From assembly GCA_963845495.1 (NCBI GenBank), contig CAWJTH010000202.1, positions 18,847-82,846 of the forward strand: 64,000 bases of DNA. The letters are read 5' to 3'. A model generated the notes under the pieces. It did no database searches, had not been told where the DNA came from, and worked only from the letters and a program-made list of their open reading frames with translations. Positions 44,450-53,401 of this stretch are shown one piece after another (the first letter of the stretch is position 1; each line of letters begins with the position of its first letter). The translations under genes and the position numbers were made by a program. This DNA is from JAZKFT01 sp963845495 (GTDB taxonomy: Bacteria; Bacteroidota; Bacteroidia; Chitinophagales; Chitinophagaceae).

Positions 44450-45490
44450 TTAATCACCTTTTGGCTTGTAACCTACTTCATTAAAAAGCTCTTTGGCATC
44501 TTTTTGCATCAATTGGTCAAGCGTTGTTTTGTTGTTTTTTGCCATCCAATTATTGATAATTTGCCAACCTACAAATAAACCGATATAACCTGGCGAAGCC
44601 TCGCCCAAGGCTTGGGTTTTTGGCCCATCGGCAATGTAATCTTTGTTCATCGAAGGCTCGATGCTGAACAACAAATTATTCTGCACAAAGAAATTCCAGA
44701 TGGAAGCTTCATGTTGTCGGCAGCCATCCAGCTGCGATTTTGTATAACCTATTTTTAAGGTGTCGTTAGTGTAAGGCATCAGTTTATCCAACACATACAA
44801 ACGTTTACCTTTTTCAATCATTTCTTCTATCAGCGGCCTGCCTTCGGCTTTGTATGGAAATAGATCGTCTATTATATTTTTTATGGTATTTACCGGAATG
44901 GTAGCGGGTGTAAAGCGGGCTGTTTGATAAAGGAAAACTTGCCCGCTTTGTAAGCCCACATTATATTCTGGCGCATTGGCACCCAAATGTAATTGTAAGC
45001 CGATAGCTGGGCCAGCTTGTGTCATTACATCGCCGTAAGACGAAATGCTGCCGTTAAAATAAGCATCCATCGGCCCAATAAACGTGATAATTTTATGGGG
45101 CAACTGATAATTTGGGAAGTAATATTTTACGAATTGGAAACTTTGTTTGATGTCTTTTTCATACTTGCTAAAATCTCCGAATAATTGTTCCGTGGTTTGT
45201 AGCATCGGTTTATAAGACGCATAAAACCCTTTGATATAAACGGCAGAACTATCATCTAATTTTTGCAAGCCAAGAATATTACTAAAAAAATCGGATGCGA
45301 ATTGCGGATATTTTATGGCCAATTTTTGCAAACCTTCCTGCAAATGGGTGGTATCAAGTGCAAAAAAGTCTTTCTCAAAATGTTGCACCTGTACATCTAT
45401 TTTAATGTTGGAAACATCAGGGATATTTTTTTTATCGCCGCAGGAAAATAGGCTGACGGAAATGATGCAAAATGCAATTAAATATTTCAT
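44450..45490 (-). CDS. gldB: GldB-like gliding motility lipoprotein
   Basis: A 346-residue lipoprotein (MKYLIAFCIISVSLFSCGDK, lipobox LFSC, Cys17) of the GldB family. GldB is required for gliding in Flavobacterium, but homologues are common in non-gliding Bacteroidota. Recognisable regions: VQHFEKDFFALDTTHLQEGL, KYYFPNYQLPHKIITFIGPM and MIEKGKRLYVLDKLMP, and the C-terminal EASPGYIGLFVGWQIINNWM. It may contribute to type IX secretion/gliding, but no other gld genes are in the window. Confidence 0.85.
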   Translation of the reverse strand: MKYLIAFCIISVSLFSCGDKKNIPDVSNIKIDVQVQHFEKDFFALDTTHLQEGLQKLAIKYPQFASDFFSNILGLQKLDDSSAVYIKGFYASYKPMLQTTEQLFGDFSKYEKDIKQSFQFVKYYFPNYQLPHKIITFIGPMDAYFNGSISSYGDVMTQAGPAIGLQLHLGANAPEYNVGLQSGQVFLYQTARFTPATIPVNTIKNIIDDLFPYKAEGRPLIEEMIEKGKRLYVLDKLMPYTNDTLKIGYTKSQLDGCRQHEASIWNFFVQNNLLFSIEPSMNKDYIADGPKTQALGEASPGYIGLFVGWQIINNWMAKNNKTTLDQLMQKDAKELFNEVGYKPKGD

Positions 45491-45548
45491 GTTGTAAATG
45501 AACGATTCGCTTGCAATATTATTTTAAAGAAGCTATAAAATATTGTGT

Positions 45549-45667
45549 CTCGCAGAAAACGGAGAAAACGCAGAAATAAATTTTAAAAAGCATTTAAATT
45601 AACTTTAAATGCTTTTTAAATTAAAAAATAAAATTCTTTATTCTGCGTTTTCTCCGTTTTCTGCGAG
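45549..45667. repeat. Perfect 27-bp-arm palindrome (CTCGCAGAAAACGGAGAAAA)
   Basis: Arms 45549-45575 and 45641-45667 are perfect reverse complements over 27 bp. A second nested stem (AAAAAGCATTTAAA / TTTAAATGCTTTTT) sits inside. It occupies the gldB-pirin gap and ends 6 bp from the pirin stop. Confidence 0.9.
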
Positions 45668-45672
45668 CCATA

Positions 45673-46386
45673 TTATTTCTGATTTATCGGTGTTTCAATA
45701 ATTAAAAAATGCGATAAATTATTGCAATGAATAACAACATTTTCCGTGTTCCAAATTCCTATTCCATCTTTTGCATTTAATTCATTTTCATTCACCGAAA
45801 TTCCGCCTTCCATTACATAAATAAACAGGCATTTATTGGTATTTTTAAAAGCATAATTAATATCGCTTCCTGCATCAAAATATCCTAGTGATAATTTTGC
45901 ATTTTGATTGACCCAGCAATGCTCCAAGCCTTCTTCGCCCGAAATAATAGTTTGTAATTTATTTTTTCTTTTAGCCTTTGGAAAACTACGCATTTGGTAA
46001 CGAGGCGTAATATTTTGCAATTTTGGTTGGATCCAAATCTGTAAAAAGTTTACTTCGTCTTCGCCAATATTGTATTCTTCGTGCAGCAAACCCTTGCCAG
46101 CACTCATTATTTGCACCCCGCCTTCGCTAACGGTGGTGCTATACCCCATCGAATCTTTATGGTTCATAGTGCCTTGCAGCATGATGGAAATAATTTCCAT
46201 GTTTACGTGTGGATGAATACCAAAGCCTTTTCCTTGTTCCAATAAATCATCATTAAAAGCAACCAAAGTGCCAAAAGCAGATTTTGTTGGATCGTAATAA
46301 TCACTGAAACTAAAACAGAATTTACTTTTTAACCAACCAATATCTTTTGTGCCCCTTTCGCCAGCGGGAAATAATTTTGTTTGCAT
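45673..46386 (-). CDS. Pirin family protein
   Basis: A 237-residue bicupin. The metal-binding N-terminal cupin motif is seen in GFGIHPHVNMEIISIMLQG and MNHKDSMGYSTTV, followed by GKGLLHEEYN. Bacterial pirins can act as quercetin 2,3-dioxygenases or as redox regulators. It neighbours an MhqD-like esterase, an MhqO-like ring-cleavage dioxygenase and YceI on the same strand, which suggests a role in handling quinones or other aromatic electrophiles. Confidence 0.9.
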   Translation of the reverse strand: MQTKLFPAGERGTKDIGWLKSKFCFSFSDYYDPTKSAFGTLVAFNDDLLEQGKGFGIHPHVNMEIISIMLQGTMNHKDSMGYSTTVSEGGVQIMSAGKGLLHEEYNIGEDEVNFLQIWIQPKLQNITPRYQMRSFPKAKRKNKLQTIISGEEGLEHCWVNQNAKLSLGYFDAGSDINYAFKNTNKCLFIYVMEGGISVNENELNAKDGIGIWNTENVVIHCNNLSHFLIIETPINQK

Positions 46387-46466
46387 AAAATAGTACTTTA
46401 GTATTTAGATGTTAGTATTTAGACTCGGAAAAACTAACGACTAAACGATTACATAGTTTTATTTTT

Positions 46467-46678
46467 TTGAACCACAAAGGCTCGAAGTAAAAGAAGAAGC
46501 ACGAAGGAAATAAGGAATAATAAATACAAAATAAAGAATAAAAAAATGCAATGCTAGTTAGAAAAAATACTTATAAAAATCATTACTTCTTTTTTTATTA
46601 CTAATCAGCAGAATCACATAAATCATAGTTCAGACAACCTTTGTGCTTCTTCTTTTCCTTTGTGTCTTCGTGGTTCAA
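46467..46678. repeat. TTGAACCAC...AAGAAGAAGCAC palindromic repeat
   Basis: A 212-bp imperfect palindrome: 36-nt ends at 46467-46502 and 46643-46678 share TTGAACCAC and AAAAGAAGAAGCAC with a diverged middle. It lies between the esterase and pirin genes and ends 8 bp from the esterase stop. Confidence 0.8.
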
Positions 46679-46685
46679 TTTTTTC

Positions 46686-47303
46686 TCATTTAAATACCAA
46701 CTCATTTGCTAAATCAATTTCATCTTTAATAATAGTGTGGCCCATATTGTTATAAATTTTTTCGGTTACAATTGCGTTCATATTTTTTAATATTTCGGCA
46801 CTTGCTTTTACCCGCTCAACCGGAATGTGGGCATCTGGATTACTTGAGCCAACAAAAATAGGTGTGCCGTTAAAATCGCCGTTGTAGTTTTCCATATAAA
46901 TTTTATCGCCAATTAACCCGCCGGAAAAAGCTGCTACGCCACCCCATTTTTTTGCATTGCGGGTTACAAATTCAAGCGATAAACATGCCCCCTGTGAAAA
47001 ACCTGTGAAGTAAATACTTTCTGTTGAAATGCCTTGTTTCATAATGTCATCCACCAATTCATTTGTTAAATCCAATGCTGAGGAAAGCCACGGTTCATTT
47101 TGCTTCGGCGGTGCCAAAAATGAATACGGATACCAAGAGTAACCAGTTGCCTGTGGCGCAAACAAGGCAAAATCCTTAACATTCAAATGATTGGCCAATG
47201 ACAAAATATCTTCCGCATTTGCACCGCGGCCATGCAGCATAATTAACGCTTTTGTTGCGTCGCCTAGTTTTTTTCCAGCCGTTATTATATTTTTCTTGTG
47301 CAT
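46686..47303 (-). CDS. Carboxylesterase/phospholipase family hydrolase (MhqD-like)
   Basis: Alpha/beta hydrolase, 205 residues from ATG 47303 (MHKKNIITAGKKLGDATKAL); the frame is open to 47342. LHGRGANAEDILSLA forms the oxyanion region, GFSQGACLSLE the nucleophile elbow, NPDAHIPVERV the acid, and NMGHTIIKDE the base His. In Bacillus, mhqD sits with mhqO in a quinone-responsive operon; the same partner lies directly upstream here. This supports a role with quinone or aromatic stress, by analogy. Confidence 0.87.
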   Translation of the reverse strand: MHKKNIITAGKKLGDATKALIMLHGRGANAEDILSLANHLNVKDFALFAPQATGYSWYPYSFLAPPKQNEPWLSSALDLTNELVDDIMKQGISTESIYFTGFSQGACLSLEFVTRNAKKWGGVAAFSGGLIGDKIYMENYNGDFNGTPIFVGSSNPDAHIPVERVKASAEILKNMNAIVTEKIYNNMGHTIIKDEIDLANELVFK

Positions 47304-47378
47304 TGTTTTAGCGTAAATTGTTTTGAATAAATGTGTAACCAAAACCCAATATTTAGTCTTTGTACTAAATACTAAATA

Positions 47379-48323
47379 CTAAATACTTGGACTTAACACA
47401 GGCAACGCTTTTGTAATTCTTTCCCTTGACGGCTCGTATTGTGTTGGCAACATTAAATGAGTGCCCAATTCAGCAACTGGTTCGTCTTTATCAAATCCCG
47501 GATTGTCCGTGGCCAATTCAAACAACACGCCACCCGGTTCGCGGAAGTACAACGAATAAAAATAATCGCGGTCAATTTTAGGGGTGATGTGTAAACCTTT
47601 GCTAGCCACTTTTTCACGGTATTCCATTAAAATATCATCGTTGGCAACCCTAAAAGCCACGTGGTGGTTGGTGCCTGCTGAATTGCGACCGGGTGCCAAA
47701 TTGGGTTCTTCTAATATATCTACAATCGATGCATTTTCAATGGCATCGGTAATAAAACGGTAACGGTTTCCTTCTTGTTTCAACAAGCGGTAACCAAAAA
47801 TATCGGTTAAAATAGCCGCTGTTGGGGCAACTTTTCTAAGCGTTAAAGTAATGCTGTGAAAACCTTTTGTGGCAACATCAGCCTTTACTTCAGCCGTTTC
47901 CCATGGTTTCCGGTTATCGGCAAAGCTCGGTTCAATTAAATCAAGCTTTAGGCCGTCCGGGTCTTGAAATGATAAAAATGTTTCGCCGAACTTTTCATCG
48001 ATTTCTCCGTGACGGACACCAAATTGGTCGAACCTGTTTTTCCAAAATTCCAAACTATCTACGGGAACGGAGTAACCAATATCAGTGGCCATTCCAGAAC
48101 CGGTGTGCCCTTGCGGAATTCTGCCCCATGGAAAAAATGTGAGTATAGTTCCAGGTGTTCCTGTTTCGTTGCCAAAATAAAAATGATAGGTGCTGGGATC
48201 GTCAAAATTCACTGTTTTTTTCACCATCCTTAACCCAAGCACTTTGGTATAAAATGCAAGGTTTTTGTTCGGGTCGCTGGCAATCGCCGTAATGTGGTGG
48301 ATGCCTAATATTTTGTTTTCCAT
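47379..48323 (-). CDS. Ring-cleaving dioxygenase (VOC family, MhqO-like)
   Basis: Two-module vicinal-oxygen-chelate protein, 314 residues. The first module starts LGIHHITAIASDPNKNLAFY, TKVLGLRMVKKTVNFDDPST; the second has KGFHSITLTLRKVAPTAAIL, HHVAFRVANDDI and LFELATDNPGF. The metal ligands fit His8/9, a His in NHHVAFR and a Glu in FELATD. The family includes MhqA/MhqO hydroquinone dioxygenases. The next gene downstream is an MhqD-like esterase. Confidence 0.9.
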   Translation of the reverse strand: MENKILGIHHITAIASDPNKNLAFYTKVLGLRMVKKTVNFDDPSTYHFYFGNETGTPGTILTFFPWGRIPQGHTGSGMATDIGYSVPVDSLEFWKNRFDQFGVRHGEIDEKFGETFLSFQDPDGLKLDLIEPSFADNRKPWETAEVKADVATKGFHSITLTLRKVAPTAAILTDIFGYRLLKQEGNRYRFITDAIENASIVDILEEPNLAPGRNSAGTNHHVAFRVANDDILMEYREKVASKGLHITPKIDRDYFYSLYFREPGGVLFELATDNPGFDKDEPVAELGTHLMLPTQYEPSRERITKALPVLSPSI

Positions 48324-48407
48324 AAAATAAAGTTTAATTGATTTTGTGAGTTATTACAATTTTCAATAAAAGTCTAAGTACTAACATCTAACTACTAAAT
48401 ACTTGTT

Positions 48408-48938
48408 TTAACCTTGTTTAATCAATTGAATTTCAGCCTGTAATTTAATTTCGTCGCCCACAACCACGCCGCCGGCTTCGGTTACGGCGCTCCAAGTAAG
48501 GCCAAATTCCTTACGGCTAATTTTGCCGCTAATTGTAAATCCAGCTTTGGTTTGGCCGTACGGATCAACCGCAATGCCGCCAAATTCTACATGTAAAGTA
48601 ATTGGTTTGGTGATGCCTTTTATCGTTAAATCGCCTTGTAATTTAAATTCGTCGCCAGTGCTTTCATATTCGGTTCCCACAAATGTTAATTCGGGATTAT
48701 TAGTAACATCAAAGAAATCGGCTGATTTTAAATGACCGTCGCGTTGTTCGTTGTTGGTGTCAATCGAATCTATTTCAGCAGAAAAACTGATGCTGGAAGC
48801 CGTTTTAAAATCATCGCTTGTTTCGGCGCTAGCCGTAAATTTATTGAAACGGCCTGTTACCGTAGTAATCATCAAATGTTTTACTTTGAAAAGAATTTCC
48901 GAATGCATTGGGTCGATTGACCATTTTGTTGTTGACAT
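48408..48938 (-). CDS. YceI family protein
   Basis: A 176-residue lipocalin-like protein: MSTTKWSIDPMHSEILFKVK, the repeated HLMITTVTGRFNKF start, EIDSIDTNNEQRDGHLKSAD, FFDVTNNPELTFVGT, DLTIKGITKPITLHVEFGG and FGLTWSAVTEAGGVVVGDEI. YceI proteins bind polyprenoid or lipid-like ligands. There is no signal peptide, so it is cytosolic here. It lies upstream of the dioxygenase-esterase-pirin set on the same strand. Confidence 0.93.
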   Translation of the reverse strand: MSTTKWSIDPMHSEILFKVKHLMITTVTGRFNKFTASAETSDDFKTASSISFSAEIDSIDTNNEQRDGHLKSADFFDVTNNPELTFVGTEYESTGDEFKLQGDLTIKGITKPITLHVEFGGIAVDPYGQTKAGFTISGKISRKEFGLTWSAVTEAGGVVVGDEIKLQAEIQLIKQG

Positions 48939-49144
48939 GATTTTTTAATTTTTATGTTTTAAATGAGGTTTTAATTCCCTTTTTTTGATAACACAAAACT
49001 AGTATCCGCAACAAGCTTTTGCCAATGAGGTAGGGTAATAAAAAACGTTGATCTATGTCACAGAAAAGCTTTGAGCGGTGAGCTATGAGCAGTGAGCCAT
49101 TTGCAAATAATAGATAATCAATTAATTATCAATTACCTACTTAC

Positions 49145-49739
49145 TCAATTGCCAATTTTCCCACCTACCATAATTTCTTTTCTTAATCGGCTAAGCGTTT
49201 CGCGGGTAATGCCTAAATATGAAGCAATCATGTGTTGCGGCACACGCTGCAAACATTCCGGTTGCGATTCGGTAAATTTTAAATATTTGCTTTCGGCTGT
49301 TTCGCTTAGCGAACCCATGAGCCGGCGTTGTGTAGCAATTAAATTATTTTGGATCAACAACCTAAAATAATGTTCAAATTTTGGCGTTTTGCGCCAATAG
49401 CTTTTCCCAAGCATCATGCGTAATCAGCAGTAATTCAACGTCTTCCAAGGCTTCCATATTAAAAAGTGAAGGCTCGTTAGTGAGAAAACTATACAAATCG
49501 GCCATCCACCAGCCTTCCAAAGCAAATTGCAAAATATGTTCGCTGCCTTTATTATCAACCGTATAACTCCGTAAAATACCCTTGTTTACAAAAGCCGTGT
49601 ATTTGCAAACGTCGCCTTCCTGCAATAAATATTGCCGTTTCCGCAATTTTTTTGTGATAAAAAAACTTTTGAAAAATGCATATTCTTCATCGGTAATGGT
49701 AATTTTTTCATTCAGTTTTTGGTACAATAATTCAGGCAT
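49145..49739 (-). pseudogene. Crp/Fnr-family regulator, frameshifted
   Basis: A cyclic-nucleotide-binding-like domain (from ATG 49739, MPELLYQKLNEKITITDEEY; FVNKGILRSYTVDNKGSEHI) ends prematurely after AWEKLLAQ. The other frame carries on TPKFEHYFRLLIQNNLIATQ, RRLMGSLSETAESKYLKF and the helix-turn-helix PQHMIASYLGITRETLSRLR. Removing one base from the T4 run at 49385-49388 (A4 on the coding strand) gives AWEKLLAQTPKFEHYF and one ORF of about 197 residues, normal for this family. It probably controls the adjacent yceI-mhq-pirin genes. Indel error likely. Confidence 0.85.
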
Positions 49740-49777
49740 CGGATAAAATTTAGGCGCAGATAATTGATAAAGAATTG

Positions 49778-49856
49778 AACCGCAAAGTAGCAAAGAACGC
49801 AAAGTAAAACATAGCAATTTATTTAAAACCTTTGCGCCCTTTGTCGCTTTGCGGTT
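49778..49856. repeat. AACCGCAAAG palindromic repeat
   Basis: 27-nt arms 49778-49804 and 49830-49856 pair at 22 of 27 positions (CGCAAAG words). Confidence 0.75.
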
Positions 49857-49867
49857 TTTATTTTTTT

Positions 49868-49995
49868 GGGCGCCTTATCGGGCTGTCTGTAGTACTCCGC
49901 AGCGCCAATTCACTAATCAGAATTATCCATTATTAATTATTCAATTATCCATTAAAAAAGGCGCTTTACGGGGTACTACTGCCCATCCCGGGCGC
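49868..49995. repeat. GGCGCC...GTAGTACTCCGC palindromic repeat
   Basis: Left arm 49868-49906 (GGGCGCCTTATCGGGCTGTC, TGTAGTACTCCGCAGCGCC) and right arm 49960-49995 (GGCGCTTTACGGGGTACTAC, TGCCCATCCCGGGCGC) form an imperfect palindrome with an AT-rich loop. A 15-mer from the left arm is repeated inverted at about 41740. Confidence 0.75.
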
Positions 49996-50136
49996 ACAGG
50001 TGCAACAGTCATCTTTTTGGGGAATATGCATAAATCATATCTTTTTAGCTGGGTTATTAGACCAATAAGTTATTGTTGGCATGGCTAAAACATAATGACT
50101 TATTGACCAAATGACTCAATGGCTTGTTATCGCACT

Positions 50137-50144
50137 TACCTTTG
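50137..50144 (+). promoter_or_regulatory. Candidate -7 element (TACCTTTG)
   Basis: TACCTTTG, a match to TAnnTTTG, 21 nt before the aminotransferase ATG at 50166. No well-spaced -33 element. Confidence 0.4.
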
Positions 50145-50165
50145 CAGCCCAAATACAAAAGGAAA

Positions 50166-51431
50166 ATGCCGCAAGAAAAGCTTTCACAACTGGCCGAAAC
50201 ATTGATTGGTAGCGAAATAGTAAAACTTGGAAACATAATCCGCCAGCGCATTGTAGCCGGCGAAACCATTTATAATTTTACCGTGGGCGATTTTGATCCC
50301 AGCGTTTTCCCGATTCCAAAAGAACTGGAAAATGACATTATCGCCAGTTATCAAGACCATAAAACCAGTTATCCGTTGGCCGAAGGCGAAATGGATTTAC
50401 GTAAAGCAATCGGCGCATTTTTAAAAGAAAGGGAAGGGTTGGATTATGCGCCTGACGAAATACAAGTGGCCAGTGGCGGCAGGCCATTGATTTATACCAT
50501 TTTCCGCACTATCGTAGACAAAGGTGACAAGGTAATTTATGCCACCCCAAGCTGGAACAACAACCATTATGTACACATGACCGAAGGCGTGCACTGCATG
50601 ATTGACGCCTTTCCTGAAAATAATTTTATGCCGCTGGCAAGCGATATTGAACCCCATATTGCCGGTGCTACTTTGCTTTGCCTTTGTACTCCGCAAAACC
50701 CCACGGGCACTACATTACAGCAAAACGAACTGCTGAGAATCTGTAACTTGATACTGGCTGAAAATGCTAAAAGAACAGCGGGTGAGAAAAAGCTTTATTT
50801 ACTTTTCGACCAAATGTATTGGACGCTTACGTTTGGTGAAACCGTGCATTACAATCCGGTAAGTTTGGTGCCGGCCATGAAAGATTACACCGTTTTTGTA
50901 GATGGCATCAGCAAAGCTTTTGCCTCAACCGGAGTACGCGTTGGTTGGAGCATGGGGCCGGCATATATCATCACAAAAATGAAAGCCATTTTAAGTCATT
51001 TAGGCGCTTGGGCACCTATGGCCGAACAAAAAGCCGTAGCGAAATATTTACCAAAAACCGAAGCAATCGACAGCTATTTAACCAGCTTTAAAAAAGCGCT
51101 GGAATATAGGCTGGTAAACATTTATAACGGATTGATCGCTCTAAAAAGCAAAGGCTTTAATGTAGATGCGGTTGCGCCACAAGGTGGTATTTACCTTACG
51201 GTTTTATTTAATTTGGTAGATAAAAAAACAATCGACGGAACCGTGCTTGAAACACAAGAAATGGTGACTGATTATTTATTGTCGAAAGCGAAACTCGCTA
51301 TTGTGCCGTTTTATTGTTTTGGTTCGCCGCATACTTCGCCTTGGTATCGCCTAAGCGTGGGTGCTTGTCGTGAAAAAGATATTGAACCAATGTTGGAAAA
51401 ATTGGAAGAGGCGTTGGGGAAATTGTCGTAG
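50166..51431 (+). CDS. PLP-dependent class I/II aminotransferase
   Basis: A 421-residue fold-type I aminotransferase from ATG 50166 (MPQEKLSQLAETLIGSEIVK); the frame is open from 50124. Recognisable: YNFTVGDFDPSVFPIPKELE, SYPLAEGEMDLRKAIGAFL, VASGGRPLIYTIFRTIVDKG, LLCLCTPQNPTGTTL, the PLP lysine in DGISKAFASTGVRVGW (about Lys250) and the C-terminal Arg in WYRLSVGA. It resembles aspartate/aromatic aminotransferases; substrate not determined. Confidence 0.88.
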   Translation: MPQEKLSQLAETLIGSEIVKLGNIIRQRIVAGETIYNFTVGDFDPSVFPIPKELENDIIASYQDHKTSYPLAEGEMDLRKAIGAFLKEREGLDYAPDEIQVASGGRPLIYTIFRTIVDKGDKVIYATPSWNNNHYVHMTEGVHCMIDAFPENNFMPLASDIEPHIAGATLLCLCTPQNPTGTTLQQNELLRICNLILAENAKRTAGEKKLYLLFDQMYWTLTFGETVHYNPVSLVPAMKDYTVFVDGISKAFASTGVRVGWSMGPAYIITKMKAILSHLGAWAPMAEQKAVAKYLPKTEAIDSYLTSFKKALEYRLVNIYNGLIALKSKGFNVDAVAPQGGIYLTVLFNLVDKKTIDGTVLETQEMVTDYLLSKAKLAIVPFYCFGSPHTSPWYRLSVGACREKDIEPMLEKLEEALGKLS

Positions 51432-51473
51432 CTTTTGAATTAGTAAATCACTAGGTGGTTTAAATAATTGGGG

Positions 51474-51590
51474 GCTGTCAGGCTGAGCTTGTCGAAGCCC
51501 TCGCTGGTGCGCATGCGAACCCTTTGACAAGCTTTGGATGATAACAAACAAGATTGACACGAGTGTCTTCGACAAGCTCAGACTGACAGT
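51474..51590. repeat. CTGAGCTTGTCGAAG palindromic repeat
   Basis: 24-nt arms 51474-51497 and 51567-51590 pair at 22 of 24 (TGAGCTTGTCGAAG / CTTCGACAAGCTCA). A third partial copy of the core (TTGACAAGCTT) sits in the loop. Repeats of this CTTCGACAAGCTCA type are widely dispersed in bacterial genomes. Confidence 0.85.
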
Positions 51591-51631
51591 CAAAACCATT
51601 GCTGATAAATATTTAAATTAAAACAATTATA

Positions 51632-52531
51632 TCAAGGCATTAAAAGCCTCAAAGCATTCGGCACCACTTTTATCTCAAAAACATCAGCGGTATCTTTCGG
51701 GTCGCCATCAACATGTAACGGCGCACGGCCAAAATTGCGGATGGTAATTTGCGGCACTTGAAAATAAAGGATGTCTTTCTGTTTGGTATTTTTGGTGACG
51801 TTTTTCAAAGGATTGTTGCCATTTATTTGTTCCATAATGGCAAACGGCAACATGGCTTTTGCCATTTTTTTTACAATCACAATATCCAGCAAACCATCGT
51901 TAAGACTAGCCTTCGGCGCAATGGTAAAATTATTGCCAAACTGGTTGCTGTTGGCAATGCTAATAAAAAATGCTTCGCTGTTAAACGTTATTTCAGGTAG
52001 AACAATTTCAAATTTTGTTGGCTTGGCATTGAAAAAATGAAGCAGCGATTCCTTCGTGTATGTGTACAATCCACGGGTTTTTTGTTTAGCAAAAGAATGT
52101 GCCACGGCGGCGTCAAACCCAATGCCACTCAACATACAACTGAATTCGTTGTTGATGTAAAATCCATCAATCATGGTGGTTTTGTGGTGGAAAATTACGT
52201 CCAACGCCTCGGCAGGTTTCATAGGGATGTTTGCCGCCCGGGCTAATCCGTTTCCGCTGCCAATGGGGATGATGCCGATGTTCACATCCATTCCCATCAA
52301 CGATTCTGCCACGGCACTAACGGTTCCATCGCCGCCAACAACCACTACGTCGGAAATGATTTTTTCGTTGATTTCGGGCTTTAATTCGTCGTAATTGCCG
52401 TCGGCGCGGCTATCGGTAAATTGCCAACGGTAACCTGCTGACGAAGTTCGTTGTATCAAATAATTTTTAAGTTCTTCCTTGGCTTTTGTGCCAGATCGTG
52501 GATTGAGTAAGAAAACAATTTTGCGCTTCAT
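51632..52531 (-). CDS. Diacylglycerol kinase-like lipid kinase (YegS/DagK family)
   Basis: A 299-residue lipid kinase. N-terminal catalytic domain: FLLNPRSGTKAKEELKN, the nucleotide motif VVGGDGTVSAVAESL (GGDGT at 66-70), IGIIPIGSGNGLARAANIP. The C-terminal beta-sandwich includes GIGFDAAVAHSFAK, NDGLLDIVIVKKM and LHVDGDP. Likely phosphorylates diacylglycerol or a related lipid using ATP at the membrane face. The GTG/ATG start at 52531 (MKRKIVFLLNPRSGTK) matches family alignment. Confidence 0.9.
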   Translation of the reverse strand: MKRKIVFLLNPRSGTKAKEELKNYLIQRTSSAGYRWQFTDSRADGNYDELKPEINEKIISDVVVVGGDGTVSAVAESLMGMDVNIGIIPIGSGNGLARAANIPMKPAEALDVIFHHKTTMIDGFYINNEFSCMLSGIGFDAAVAHSFAKQKTRGLYTYTKESLLHFFNAKPTKFEIVLPEITFNSEAFFISIANSNQFGNNFTIAPKASLNDGLLDIVIVKKMAKAMLPFAIMEQINGNNPLKNVTKNTKQKDILYFQVPQITIRNFGRAPLHVDGDPKDTADVFEIKVVPNALRLLMP

Positions 52532-52651
52532 AAAGTAGTTAGACGATAGTAATTAGTATTTAGACAGAACCAACAAACGACAAAGCTAATGTTCGTAACA
52601 GATATTTTTCCTTAAATAAATAATAACTTTTGATGATTTGAAAAAACCGAC

Positions 52652-52785
52652 AAAAGAAAATTCCAAATCCCAACTACACAAGTTTAGGTTATTACTATAA
52701 GAATTTTTTTTTAAAAATACGTGTAAAAGACAAGATGATTATACATTGTTGGATTTTGGAATTTTCCTATTTGGAATTTTTTTTC
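52652..52785. repeat. CCAAATCCCAACT / TTGGAATTTTCCTATTTGGA repeat
   Basis: Loose palindrome of the same word family as 33383-33520 and 39355-39511, upstream of the sigma factor gene. Confidence 0.55.
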
Positions 52786-52843
52786 AAGTGATGCAATGAT
52801 TCACGCCAAACCTGCGTCAATATAACTACAACCAACACTTGCA

Positions 52844-53401
52844 ATGACGGATGCGCAATTAACAGCACTTTGTTTGCAACAGAATCGGCAGGCGCAAAAA
52901 CGCCTGTACGATCTGTATGCAGATACCATGTTGGGATTGTGCTACCGTTACACCAAAAGTTTGGCAGATGCGGAAGATGTATTGCAGGAGGGATTTGTAA
53001 AAGTTTTTACCAATTTGAAGCAATATAAAGGCAAGGGAGATTTGGGCGGATGGATCAGACGGATCATGGTAAATACGTCGATTAATTATTTGCGGCAGCA
53101 CAGCAGATATAGGAACGAACTGCTGCAAGACCCGCCAGCACTGCATCCTGTGGGGCAGGAAAGTCCGGAAATTACAATTGATACCAAAGATTTGATAGAG
53201 CTGATCCGCGAATTGCCGTTGGGTTATCAAACCATTTTTAATTTAGTGGCTATTGAAGGTTACAACCATATTGAAGTGGCAGAATTACTGCAAATTTCTG
53301 AACATACCAGTCGCAGCCAATACAGTCGGGCAAGGGCTGTATTGATAAAATTATTACATCAAGCAGCTAAAACGGCCATGCCGATGAACCATGCAAAATG
53401 A
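52844..53401 (+). CDS. ECF-type RNA polymerase sigma factor
   Basis: A 185-residue sigma-70 family factor. Region 2 (about 20-90): LYDLYADTMLGLCYRYTKSL, DAEDVLQEGFVKVF, LGGWIRRIMVNTSINYLR. Region 4 (about 120-175): LPLGYQTIFNLVAIEGYNHI, EVAELLQISEHTSRSQYSRA. It is followed, with an 11-nt overlap, by a membrane protein gene that is its probable anti-sigma partner. Confidence 0.93.
   Translation: MTDAQLTALCLQQNRQAQKRLYDLYADTMLGLCYRYTKSLADAEDVLQEGFVKVFTNLKQYKGKGDLGGWIRRIMVNTSINYLRQHSRYRNELLQDPPALHPVGQESPEITIDTKDLIELIRELPLGYQTIFNLVAIEGYNHIEVAELLQISEHTSRSQYSRARAVLIKLLHQAAKTAMPMNHAK

Noticed and set aside
49050..49080. FNR-like site near GTTGATCTATGTCAC upstream of yceI
   Set aside because: Only one half-site (TTGAT) fits; the other half is not its complement, so I do not call an operator.
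51351..51599. 82-codon minus-strand ORF at the aminotransferase end
   Set aside because: It reads through the CTTCGACAAGCTCA repeat and the aminotransferase antisense strand; a repeat-generated frame.
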